Below are positions 10,526 to 19,380 of a DNA stretch of 64,000 nt, piece by piece; position 1 is the stretch's first letter; every line of letters starts with the position of its first letter. Location of the stretch: contig CANTFK010000766.1 of assembly GCA_947646735.1 (NCBI GenBank), positions 372,001 through 436,000 of the forward strand, in the 5' to 3' direction. The notes below the pieces were generated by a model that had not been told where the DNA came from, searched no databases, and saw only the letters and a list, made by a program, of their open reading frames with translations. Source of the stretch: Peronospora farinosa. Lineage: Eukaryota; Oomycota; Peronosporomycetes; Peronosporales; Peronosporaceae. The position numbers and the translations under genes were made by a program.

Positions 10526-12267
10526 ATGACTCCCCCGAGGCTTGCAACGTCACTAACGTTACTCGCTATCAGTGTAACTGCCTCTGACTGGCATGGTGTA
10601 TCGCCTGAATTACAGCAAAAGCTTCGTATCGCATCGAGTGTACGTGATTGTATCAATATTCCTCTACAAAATCCATCACTCCAAATCTGATTCCGCATTT
10701 TTATCTGATCCTACACATGGGTACAGTTTACCTGTGACAATGGACAGCAGCGTCTTGATCTTTTGCAGTTAAATGACAACTATTGTGACTGTGAAGACGG
10801 TAGCGATGAGCCCGGTACGTCGGCATGCTCACATACAGCCGCTGTCTTTCACTGTGTCAATGCTGGATACTTTTCTGCTGATATCCCAACGTCACGCGTC
10901 AATGACGGCGTCTGTGACTGCTGTGACGCCTCGGACGAGTACGCAAGTGGTGCGTCCTGTGCTTCGAATTGTTACAAAGTGATGCAGAGCTTCAAAGCGG
11001 ACAAGAGTGACCTGATTGAGCAGGTGGAACATGGACTGAAAGATCGTGTTGCATTGGTGACGAAGGCCCAGAAACTTTGGGACGAAGAGGAGAAGAAAAA
11101 GCAGCAGCTTGAGACTTCTACTACGTCACTACGTATGATAGTGGAGCAAGTAGAAGTGAGGAAGCAGCAGGAGGAACGTCTGGAACAGGAAGAGAAAGAG
11201 CGTCTTGTTGCAGCGCGTAAACATGAAATTGTGACTCAATTGGGACTACTGGATCTGACGAAAGAGCAGCTGGCATCAATCATTGTGGAGATTGGACGTG
11301 GGGGCATGTCGGCCAAGCAAGAGCTGCTGTCGATTATTCGGAAAGAACGCGAGGTGGCTGTTGATGGGGAAAAAAACTGTCCAAGTCATTGATGGATGAA
11401 CGAGATGAGGCCTTCCGAGAGCGTGACGATGCTCGTCAGAAGGAGACGCAACGTATTGAGAAGGCGATCGAACAGCGTCGGAAAGACAAGGAAGAGAAGG
11501 CTAAAGAAGCAAAGGAAGCACTTGAGAAAGCAGCGGCTGCTGCTGACGATGACGAAACTGTAACGGAGTCTGAAACTGAAGTGGACGTTGGTGTTGAAGC
11601 CGACGTTTCCGAGGAGGAGGAAGACTTGACGCTGCCCGAAGTAGAGAGACATCCTTTTGATCTTCTGTATGACGAGCTGGCTGCCAGCGAGCGCTATGAA
11701 CGAAACCAAGCTGCAGTGGTCCGGAAGCTGCACGAAAGTAAAAAGGAAGAGCTCAAGGAGGAGGAAAACAAGCTCATTGAGGTGCAAAAGTTGCTGGACA
11801 AAGACTATGGTGTAGACAACCTATTCTTTGGATTGCGCGACGAGTGTGTGGAATCCGACGCTGGACAGTACAAATACAAGGTCTGCTTCTTCGGTAAGGC
11901 GACTCAGGACTTTACCAAGCTGGGCGATATGGAGGACATTAAAGGTCTCAAGATGTCAGACGGCAAGGGATCTGGTAAGAGCTCTTCTATCTCACCTGAA
12001 GACTTTGGAACTATTGTGAAAGAAATCAAGTTCTCGAATGGCGAAAATTGCTGGAATGGCCCAAAGCGATCGCTGACAGTGAAACTGGAATGCGGTCCAG
12101 AGCCGATGAAGCTCTATGACATTGAGGAGCCCAGTACCTGCGTATACATTGCAAAATTACGCACACCGGCTGTATGTAGTGAGGACGATCGTGAACGGAT
12201 CCTGACGTCAAGTGACGCACGAAATGCACCTCATCACATTGAGATTGAGGTTCCGCCCACGCTGTAA
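10526..12267 (+). CDS. PRKCSH: Glucosidase II beta subunit, with a one-base frameshift
   Basis: Regulatory/retention subunit of ER glucosidase II, which trims glucose from N-glycans. Exon 1 (10526-10639) encodes a signal peptide and the family-typical HGVSPELQ. The intron is 10640-10726 (GTACGT...ACAG, phase 0). Exon 2 encodes two LDL-receptor-A-like repeats (NYCDCEDGSDEPGT and DGVCDCCDASDE), a long charged coiled coil, and a C-terminal MRH lectin domain (YKYKVCFFGKATQDF to the last Cys pair). The frame breaks at an A7 run (11370-11376): the first part stops at 11392 and the rest continues in another frame from before 11389. All domains are otherwise present, so this is either a recent mutation or a homopolymer miscall. 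No terminal HDEL is seen. Confidence 0.88.
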
Positions 12268-12581
12268 TAAGCTCGCAAGCTATAGATTTGGTCAAAAGTT
12301 TTTCAGCTTGCGGTCTCGATGCCCAGTAGGCGGATTCTGCGCGTATAGCGTACAGCATCGACACCGCTATAATGAATCAATCAAGCAACCTCATCAGTCA
12401 ACATCCCAACAGTTTATCAACTACAGTATCCGTCATTAACACGTGTGATATCGTCCCCTCTTCAACTTGAAATGTTGCATAAAGGTAAGCAATCACGTGT
12501 ACCACACACACTTCCACAATTCTCACACATTTTCAGTAGCTACTCGTGACCACCGACGGAGCAAGAAGCTCAAGACGGATC
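12268..12581. other. Intergenic region / bL17 leader
   Basis: About 314 bases. Near 12472-12538 there is an ATG followed by GTAAGC and later TTTTCAG, suggesting a leader intron or a spliced upstream reading frame ahead of the bL17 start; the frame does not fuse to bL17. Confidence 0.4.
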
Positions 12582-13289
12582 ATGAAGCACCGTGTGGCTT
12601 TCCGTAAACTCAATCGCACGTCATCTCATCGCCAAGCAATGTTACGGTACTATTACTAATTTTATTCTCTGCCGCATTGGTTATTAACTGATAATACTAG
12701 AATTACTTGACTAAGGAGTTCTTGCTATCTGATTCCCATCTGACTGATACAGTACCATGGTGACGCAGCTTATTGAACATGAACGTATTCGTACGACATT
12801 GCCAAAGGCCAAAGAATTACGTCGTGTTGCTGAACAAGTGGTGACAATGGCCAAACAAGGTGATGAACCTGCTCGTAAACGTGCTCAGAGCGTCCTGCGC
12901 ACGCCTGAAGCTCTCACGAAACTTTTTGACGTCGTGGGTCCCCGCTATGCGTGCGTATTATTATTACTTGGAAGGATTATTGAAAGAGGAAGATAGAAGA
13001 TGAAGGAGATTATATGTATCTCTTTTATTGGTGCAGATTGAGGGAGGGAGGCTATACTCGCATTCTTAAGGCAGATTTCCGTAAAGGTGATGGGGCTGAA
13101 ATGGCGATCATTGAATACGTCGACCGGTGAGAAGTCTTGTAAGCAATTAAAAGGCTGAGAACTGTCAACTGACTTGCTGTTATTGGTGTTGTTGTGTGCA
13201 GACCTGGTGAGATGCGGAAGGCCAAGCCTCCGACGGGTGTTGAGGCAGCTCGTGCCGCTTTTGAAGCTCAGGCTGAGGCTACTCAGTGA
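12582..13289 (+). CDS. MRPL17: Mitochondrial ribosomal protein bL17
   Basis: Large-subunit ribosomal protein L17 of bacterial type, acting in the mitochondrial ribosome. I reconstruct four exons: 12582-12646, 12753-12950, 13037-13126 and 13202-13289. Introns are 106, 86 and 75 bp with GT/AG ends, and all phases agree. The product is 146 residues and co-linear with bacterial L17: [27 protein letters not shown], then [10 protein letters not shown] and the closing EYVDRPGE. The N-terminus begins like the bacterial protein with no long presequence. It is convergent with MIS18, only 95 bp away. Confidence 0.92.
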
Positions 13290-13384
13290 GCTTCTTCTGT
13301 CTATGGACCTCAAGACAAGCCAACGAAAGCCAAAAAAGAGATATCGAAACACCTTCATTCTACAGTCGTAGGTGTTTTTTTGTC

Positions 13385-14185
13385 TTATGCCTTGACTTTT
13401 GAACTCTTTGGTTGTGTGGTCTCTTCTTCTGAGTCAGGGTCAGCTCCTTCCAAATGAGCAAGTCGATCGTCCACTGTCACCATGAGCATTTTGACCTTTT
13501 CCATCTCGTCACGTAATTTCGTGACCTCATTTCGATCCGCTGCTAGCTTGAGCATAGTCAGATGACACGTAGCTGCAGCTTGATGCATACTTTGATCTGC
13601 TACTTGTTGCATCGGTTCTCCAAGTGTGTATGACGTGATAGCCTCGGTTGAAAAACTAAACAAGTCTCGAATCCCGTCCAATATGACTGGTGTTGTTAAA
13701 TACTTGCGTCCAAGAACAGCCTGGCAATTATGACACAATAGTTCATAGTATGAACTTCCAGCATCCAGTCCTGCACTGGCTGTTTGTACTTCAGGAGCCA
13801 ACGTCACGTTGGTCACATGACTCAACGTCACAAGCCACAGCTGCTCAGTGGAGCTCACGAAAGCGTACGAATCTCCGAATATTGATCGACAAGTACTGCA
13901 TTGAAACACAACAAGAGGTAAGGAATCTTCTTCCATCTCTTGACTGTGCATTTCTTCCATTTGTTGCTCAATTTCTTCCTCTTCTTGAATCTCTTTGGCC
14001 CCGGATGGGTCGGTCGCCTCATGTCGATACACTTTGTCTCGACTGTGAACTCTGCTACTTGTTGAAACTCTTATTGCTGTCTGAGGAGTCACAAGAGTTC
14101 GGGCTTTCTTATGAGACGAAGTGTGAGTCACATTTACACTTTTATCGCGTCCTGCGTGGTGTCGTTTATGAGGAGCACCATTCAT
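13385..14185 (-). CDS. MIS18: Mis18-family kinetochore protein
   Basis: 266 residues. Residues ~90-190 form a Mis18/Yippee-type zinc fold with two CxxC knuckles (C96/C99 and C151/C154). They include the family-typical stretch around RDLFSFSTEAITSYTLG. A predicted coiled coil follows (residues ~215-250), as in other Mis18 proteins where it drives oligomerisation. The first 90 residues are basic, then Glu-rich and low complexity. In animals and fission yeast Mis18 primes centromeres for CENP-A deposition; the same role here is inferred. The gene converges on bL17 and lies tail to head with the CDK gene. Confidence 0.85.
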   Translation of the reverse strand: MNGAPHKRHHAGRDKSVNVTHTSSHKKARTLVTPQTAIRVSTSSRVHSRDKVYRHEATDPSGAKEIQEEEEIEQQMEEMHSQEMEEDSLPLVVFQCSTCRSIFGDSYAFVSSTEQLWLVTLSHVTNVTLAPEVQTASAGLDAGSSYYELLCHNCQAVLGRKYLTTPVILDGIRDLFSFSTEAITSYTLGEPMQQVADQSMHQAAATCHLTMLKLAADRNEVTKLRDEMEKVKMLMVTVDDRLAHLEGADPDSEEETTQPKSSKVKA

Positions 14186-14711
14186 TTTGGTATACTTACA
14201 GTCAATACAATTATTGTTTTTACATTTGGTAAGAAATGAACGTTAAATTGGGTGAGAATGTCAAACAATTAAGATTTTGGACATGGTATGGCAAAAATAT
14301 TTTGTTTTCGTTAATTAATTCAGTGCAATGTTAATAGATAATGAGGTGTTTGCCTTGTAAAATTGTCAAATTCAAATGCCACTCATAGATGAATAGGCTT
14401 GATATACGCCTTCGAGTTAATCCCACCAGCAAATTAAAGACAAGTGTTTCGTGGCGTCATTCACGTTTTCTTCGCTGCCTTTCAGTTTCTTGGTCCCCAA
14501 AATTCATCACCGTAAGTATCGTCGAGGAAACAGGTTGAACTTTAAGCGTTGTCTTCCATTATTCTGCTGCCGGCTGTACTGTCGTGCTGTCACTGTTGCT
14601 GTTTATGTTGTTGATGCTGCATGTGATGACGTCTTGATCCCATACATTTCCTGCATTTTCTTCCCTGCCTCCGTCTCTTGTCACGTACAAGACGTAATGC
14701 GTTGCCCCCGC
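14186..14711. other. Intergenic region between MIS18 and the CDK gene
   Basis: About 526 bases between two minus-strand genes. Short open frames in the first 500 bases have no protein-like features. It should contain the CDK 3' UTR and the MIS18 promoter. Confidence 0.45.
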
Positions 14712-15719
14712 TTAGAAAAACGTCTGCGTGCCATTACCATTACCATTGTTACGAAATGAGGCGTACTGAGGGTGCAAATCGGCAAACCACGGATGTGACA
14801 TTGCAGCACGGGCCGAAATGCGGCCACTGGGATCATACGTGAGGAGACGCTGCACGTAACAGAGCAAGACATTGGTTAGCAAAGCCACTCACTAAACGAA
14901 AAAATACTATTAAGCGATCGAACGCACCGAGAGCAGATCCAAACCGACACGGTCTAACTGAGGCACAACCTTGGATAATGACTGAGGGCGCCACTGGGGG
15001 AACGACCACTTGTAGTCCGGCAATGTCGATACACCTGGCCACAATGTCTCGTTCGGCGTACCCAGGACACGAAAGATGCGAAACAGTTCGTCAATCTCTG
15101 AATCTCCAGGGAATAGTGGCTGCTTATTGACCATCTCTGCAAAAATGCAACCGATCGACCACGAGTCAACAGGTGTAGAATAATGTTTTGCACCAAGCAG
15201 TACTTCCGGTGCTCGATACCACAATGTCACCACCTCATGTGTATAACGCCTCAATGGGACGCCATATTCTCGTGCAAGTCCAAAGTCTCCCAATTTGAGG
15301 TTTCCATACTGATCAATGAGTAAATTCTGTGGCTTGAGGTCGCGATGTAGTACCCGGTTTGCGTGGCAAAAGGCAATACCAGCCAACAGCTGATACAGAT
15401 AACTCTTGACCTGGAAGACCTCCATCCTAGCAGGAAGTTTCTCAAGACAGCGTTTAAGGTCCTGCTCGACAAATTCAAAGACCAAATAGAGCTTGTTTTT
15501 CTGGTACACTGCATCATAAAGATATACGACATTCGGGTGGGATGATAGTTCTTTCAATAATGAGATCTCACGCATTGCAGTGGATGGAATTCCTTCTTCA
15601 TCTGGTTCCAAGCGAATCTTCTTGAGAGCTACAATGCGACCCGTTGAAAGTTCTCGTGCCTTGTAGACGATACCATAGGTACCTTCACCTACTTTCTCGA
15701 TTTTTTGATAATTCTCCAT
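14712..15719 (-). CDS. CDK1: Cyclin-dependent kinase, CDK1/Cdc2-like, PSTAMRE variant
   Basis: Serine/threonine kinase of the cell-cycle CDK family. Exon 1 is 15719-14928, a 78-bp intron follows (14927-14850, GTGCGT...GCAG, phase 0), and exon 2 is 14849-14712, giving 309 residues. Visible features: the Gly loop [11 protein letters not shown] with inhibitory T14 and Y15, catalytic K33, the cyclin-binding helix PSTAMRE at 45-51 in place of [22 protein letters not shown], and the T-loop [13 protein letters not shown]. The terminal exon supplies the last kinase helices ([17 protein letters not shown]). Single-exon reading would truncate the kinase and end in intron sequence. Divergent from clathrin light chain across 528 bp. 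Confidence 0.93.
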
Positions 15720-16247
15720 TGTTCTTTATGCTTGAGCTTTTATAGAGAAAAAATAGTAGCAAGAAAGTAAAAGAAGAGTGTGAACTATTTGCTTACGAGA
15801 AAATCTTGTAAGAGTGACTGTCGAGCGTGTAGCGACTGAGATGGGGAGAAGTGCAAACTGTAAATTTATAAAATCACAACGAGACTGACGTCGTTGGTAA
15901 CAATTGACATAGTTTCAGTATACTACCTTGGGATATAGTTTATACGGGACAATATGCACTAAAACATTTCTGAATTGGTCACGACGATACTATAATAATA
16001 GTCATTTCTTATGTATAATTCGAGTTTAACAATTATTTAGTAGTTCAAATTAAAAATACAATTGATCGTGTACGCTAAATTTGTCGAGAAAGACCTCGTA
16101 CTTTTGGCTTTCCATGGTGTGGCGCACTCTGGATTGACTCGATTTCGTTACACAGGCGTTGTTCAATGTCAAGAGGGAAAGTCGACATAATTATTTGTAT
16201 GTCAAGAGGGGGAAGTATTCGTATACGACACCTTACACACTGAAATC
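15720..16247. promoter_or_regulatory. Divergent promoter region, CDK / clathrin light chain
   Basis: 528 bp between divergent starts, AT-rich in the centre (about 15890-16080). It must hold both promoters; I cannot pick individual elements with confidence. Confidence 0.5.
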
Positions 16248-17060
16248 ATGGACCCTTTTGGAGATGACACAAGCGTAGAGAATGGCGTGCCCATGGCGGT
16301 TTCCGACTTTGTACCACCCTTAAATACTAGTGGAGAGTGCGTGTATAATCTAACGATCGTGTCAAGTCTTCTTACAGTTGACGTTTTGGTCTTATAAAAA
16401 CGTGTTTGCAACAGTTTTTACGAGGTCGAGCCCACGGAAAATACGAGAACTGAGACGTACGAGGATCACTTTCAACATATGGAAGAGAGCTATGAGCCAA
16501 TGGACTTTGGTGTTCAAATTCCAGTCGTGGAAGAGGAGAATGAGCTCACGTACGCTCGCAAAACAGGATACGACCTGATGATTCGTCTGAAATTAATAAA
16601 TTACTTACTGTTTTTATTACATGATAGGAAATTTATGCAAGAGTACGAGAAACAAATTGCGTTGAAGGCTCAAGAGCAAGAAAAGGTGGCAGATGAGTGC
16701 AAAGTCAAGGCTGAGGACGATATGGCACAGTTCGTAGCTGAACGTCAGCGCATAAAGGAGTCCAAAATGCAGTCCAATCGCGTATTTGAGCAAGCGGCAA
16801 TTGAAAAGATGGTGGCCGATTTGCAGAATGAGAACCCGTGGGAGCGTGTGGTGACACTTGTGGACCTGGAGACGAGCCGCAAGAAGAAGCTCGAGGCACT
16901 TAACAGTAACTCGGAAAAGCAAGACCCTCAACCAGTTGCGGTGCCTGCTACGAAGACTCCAGAGGACGAGGAGGATGTCTCCCGGATGCGACAGCTGTTT
17001 GTGCAGTTGAAGGCCACGCCACTCGAGCAGACGCGTGCTAACGCTGTAGCTGCTAATTAG
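16248..17060 (+). CDS. CLC: Clathrin light chain
   Basis: Regulatory chain of the clathrin triskelion in vesicle coats. Three exons: 16248-16336, 16415-16549 and 16628-17060, with two 78-bp introns (GTGCGT...ACAG and GTACGC...ATAG); phases agree, giving 218 residues. The second intron is a multiple of three and stays open, so simple frame reading inserts 26 residues that the splice signals argue against. Exon 1 encodes an acidic N-terminus starting MDPFGDD. Exon 3 has the heavy-chain-binding coiled coil and the C-terminal family signature NPWERVVTLVDLE then DVSRMRQLFVQLK. The overall acidic, coiled-coil layout and length fit the family. Confidence 0.9.
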
Positions 17061-17626
17061 CATCGTTTGTAGGTAAAACGCTTAAACGATGAAACAAGCT
17101 TTAGCTACCTAGGCACTCTGGCTTGACAACAGCTACTCTGCTGGAACGGATTCCACGACTTCCGGCGTCAAGCGTGGCTCGTGCTCGACGTCAGATGGTC
17201 GTCGTGCTGAGGTCGAGGTGCGGGACCTATATGCCGTTGTTAAGTTTATCAACATTTGCGTGAAAAAAATTAGATCCACTTACTAGTTGGTTGCGAAAGG
17301 GTGTAAAGCCTTGATCGTAGGTTGTGTTTCATGCGTATACATTGGTGTAGAGAACGTAAATAGTCGATTCGAGAGAATGTACACCACATCAATGTACGTG
17401 CAAAACACTTTTGGGTATAGCTCGCAAAAAATGGGGTGTTTCAAGACGTACTTTGGGATATTCGCCGTGACGAAATAGTACCAGTAAGTAATTTATTTTC
17501 CGTGTAATTGGTAAATGTCATATGTTTTACGTGCACCACGTAATTCCTCGACTCAGCTAGCGACAGCCAATCAGCAACCCACACAATAGTCAACTCGAGC
17601 CACAAACCACAAGCTAACAAAGGACC
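17061..17626. other. Intergenic region
   Basis: About 566 bases between two plus-strand genes. No gene seen; contains the promoter and leader of the TPR gene. Confidence 0.45.
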
Positions 17627-18801
17627 ATGGTCAACGCCGCTGCTGAAGCCAAGAAGAAGTACGTCTTGCCATTCACCTCTTATTTCTACGTCCTTGCTTT
17701 TGTATTAATCTTCCTTATCTTTTGTGTACATAGTGAAGGCAATGAGGCTTTCAAAAACAAGGATTATTCGACAGCTGTGGCTAAGTATTCGGAGGCCATT
17801 GAGCTCGACCCGTCCAATCATGTTTATTTTTCGAACCGCAGGTGGGGTATTGCTAGCTATTGAAATAGAATGGGATCTTTCTAGTATCCGTCATTTTGTT
17901 TGTGACATGAAAGGACCTTTTGTTTCCTCCCCCCTTCGCTTTCTCACTGACGTCACTCGTTTTATGTATTGATTTTTGCAGTGCTGCGAACGCTGGTTGG
18001 GGCAAATTTCAAGAGGCAGCAGATGATGCTGCTGAGTGCATCCGTGTAAACTCTCAGTTCGTCAAGGGTACGTGACGTTATCAAACGTTACATGTTTTGG
18101 GTTGTGTTCCCTCTGCCACCCATTTCAGCTGATAACAATGTTTTGTTCAGGTTATCACCGTCACGGTGTGGCACTCAAGGGACTCAAGAAGTACGACGAA
18201 GCTCTGGCTACTCTGCGTGCCGGCCAACGTGTGGACTTTAACAATGCCGATCTGAACCGTCTGGTCACGGAAATTGAGCCACTGCAGGCACGCGCCGAAC
18301 AGGCCAAGCGTTCAGGCATGAGCTCTGGTGAGCTGTTGAAGGAGCGTGGTAACGATGCATTCAAGAGTGCTGCCTTTGAGAAAGCCATTGAGCTGTACAG
18401 CGAGGCCATTGAGGTCTGCAACGACCAGCCTGGCTCAGACCTGTCTTTGTCATGCTACAACAACCGTGCAGCTTGCAACCAACAGCTCAGTAACTTTTCG
18501 GCAGTGATTTCCGACTGCTCTCACGTATTGGAGTACGATGAGAAGAACCAGAAGGCTCTTCTGCGACGTGCACTGGCCTACGAGGGCTTGGAGCGTTACC
18601 GTCTTGCTTTGCAAGATATTCGCGCGCTGCTTGCTATCAATCCTTCCATTGACGTACGATTCTTGGTTGATCTTCTGTTTGGCGGGCTCGATTTGTACTC
18701 ACTTTGATTGTTCGTGTTATGCTGTATTCTGTGAGCAGATTGCCAACAAGGCCCAGCACCGACTTAGCAACTACGTGCGCCAGCTAAAGCAGAGCAAATA
18801 A
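17627..18801 (+). CDS. TPR co-chaperone-like protein (STI1/Hop-like)
   Basis: 263 residues assembled from five exons: 17627-17658, 17734-17841, 17982-18067, 18151-18653 and 18739-18801. Introns are 75, 140, 83 and 85 bp and phases are consistent; the second donor, GTGGGG, is weak. The product contains two blocks of tetratricopeptide repeats: the first begins EGNEAFKNKDYSTAVAKYSE (residues ~12-110), the second begins ERGNDAFKSAAFEKAIELYSE (~135-240). The repeats resemble the TPR domains of STI1/Hop and related Hsp70/Hsp90 adaptors. No DP motif or catalytic domain is present, so it is a short TPR adaptor, probably cytosolic. Specific partner unknown. Confidence 0.85.
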
Positions 18802-19380
18802 TTGCATTGAGCCAGACAAGTCATGAGAGCGAACGTGTGGCTTACAAGTGAATTAGGAATCCTGAATTCTTGATACGCCATGACTGCACGTAGCTACAAC
18901 GAAGGTGGCAACGTCGATGGTCAGTAGAGAAAGGCTTGTATGTCAAGCAGAGGGGAGATGAGGATCGCAATGGGTAACAGGCAAACCATTGAATTCTTTC
19001 ATGTTTATAGATGTTGGTATTCTTTTTTGCCTCGACTGATCATTACTTTCTATGAAGAAGATAGTAGCGCCTTCATGTGGGTAAAGAGAGTTTCGTTGAC
19101 TTGAATCTGGAGAGCTCAAGGCTGACAGATTAGATTACGCATGTAAACCTTGACCGCCGGATTAAATAAATTATGGGAGGTTTTTTTGGCTGTGCAAATC
19201 AGGAGCAAAATACTTAGGCAGTGCCCGTTTCTTAATTATTATTTTTTAATATTTGGATCAGTGAATCTATTTTGTATAATTAATTATAATTCGCTTATAA
19301 TTGTACTATTTAACGACACAATAATTTCCTTCTAGATTTTAAATTATAATTTTCGCTTTGACAGCTGGAAAGCCACCATA
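18802..19380. other. Intergenic region
   Basis: About 579 bases, strongly AT-rich from 19210 to 19350, between two plus-strand genes. No gene seen. Confidence 0.45.

Noticed and set aside
13690..14232. 180-codon plus-strand frame opposite MIS18
   Set aside because: MIS18 has clear zinc knuckles on the other strand; the plus frame has no domain and runs into non-coding sequence.
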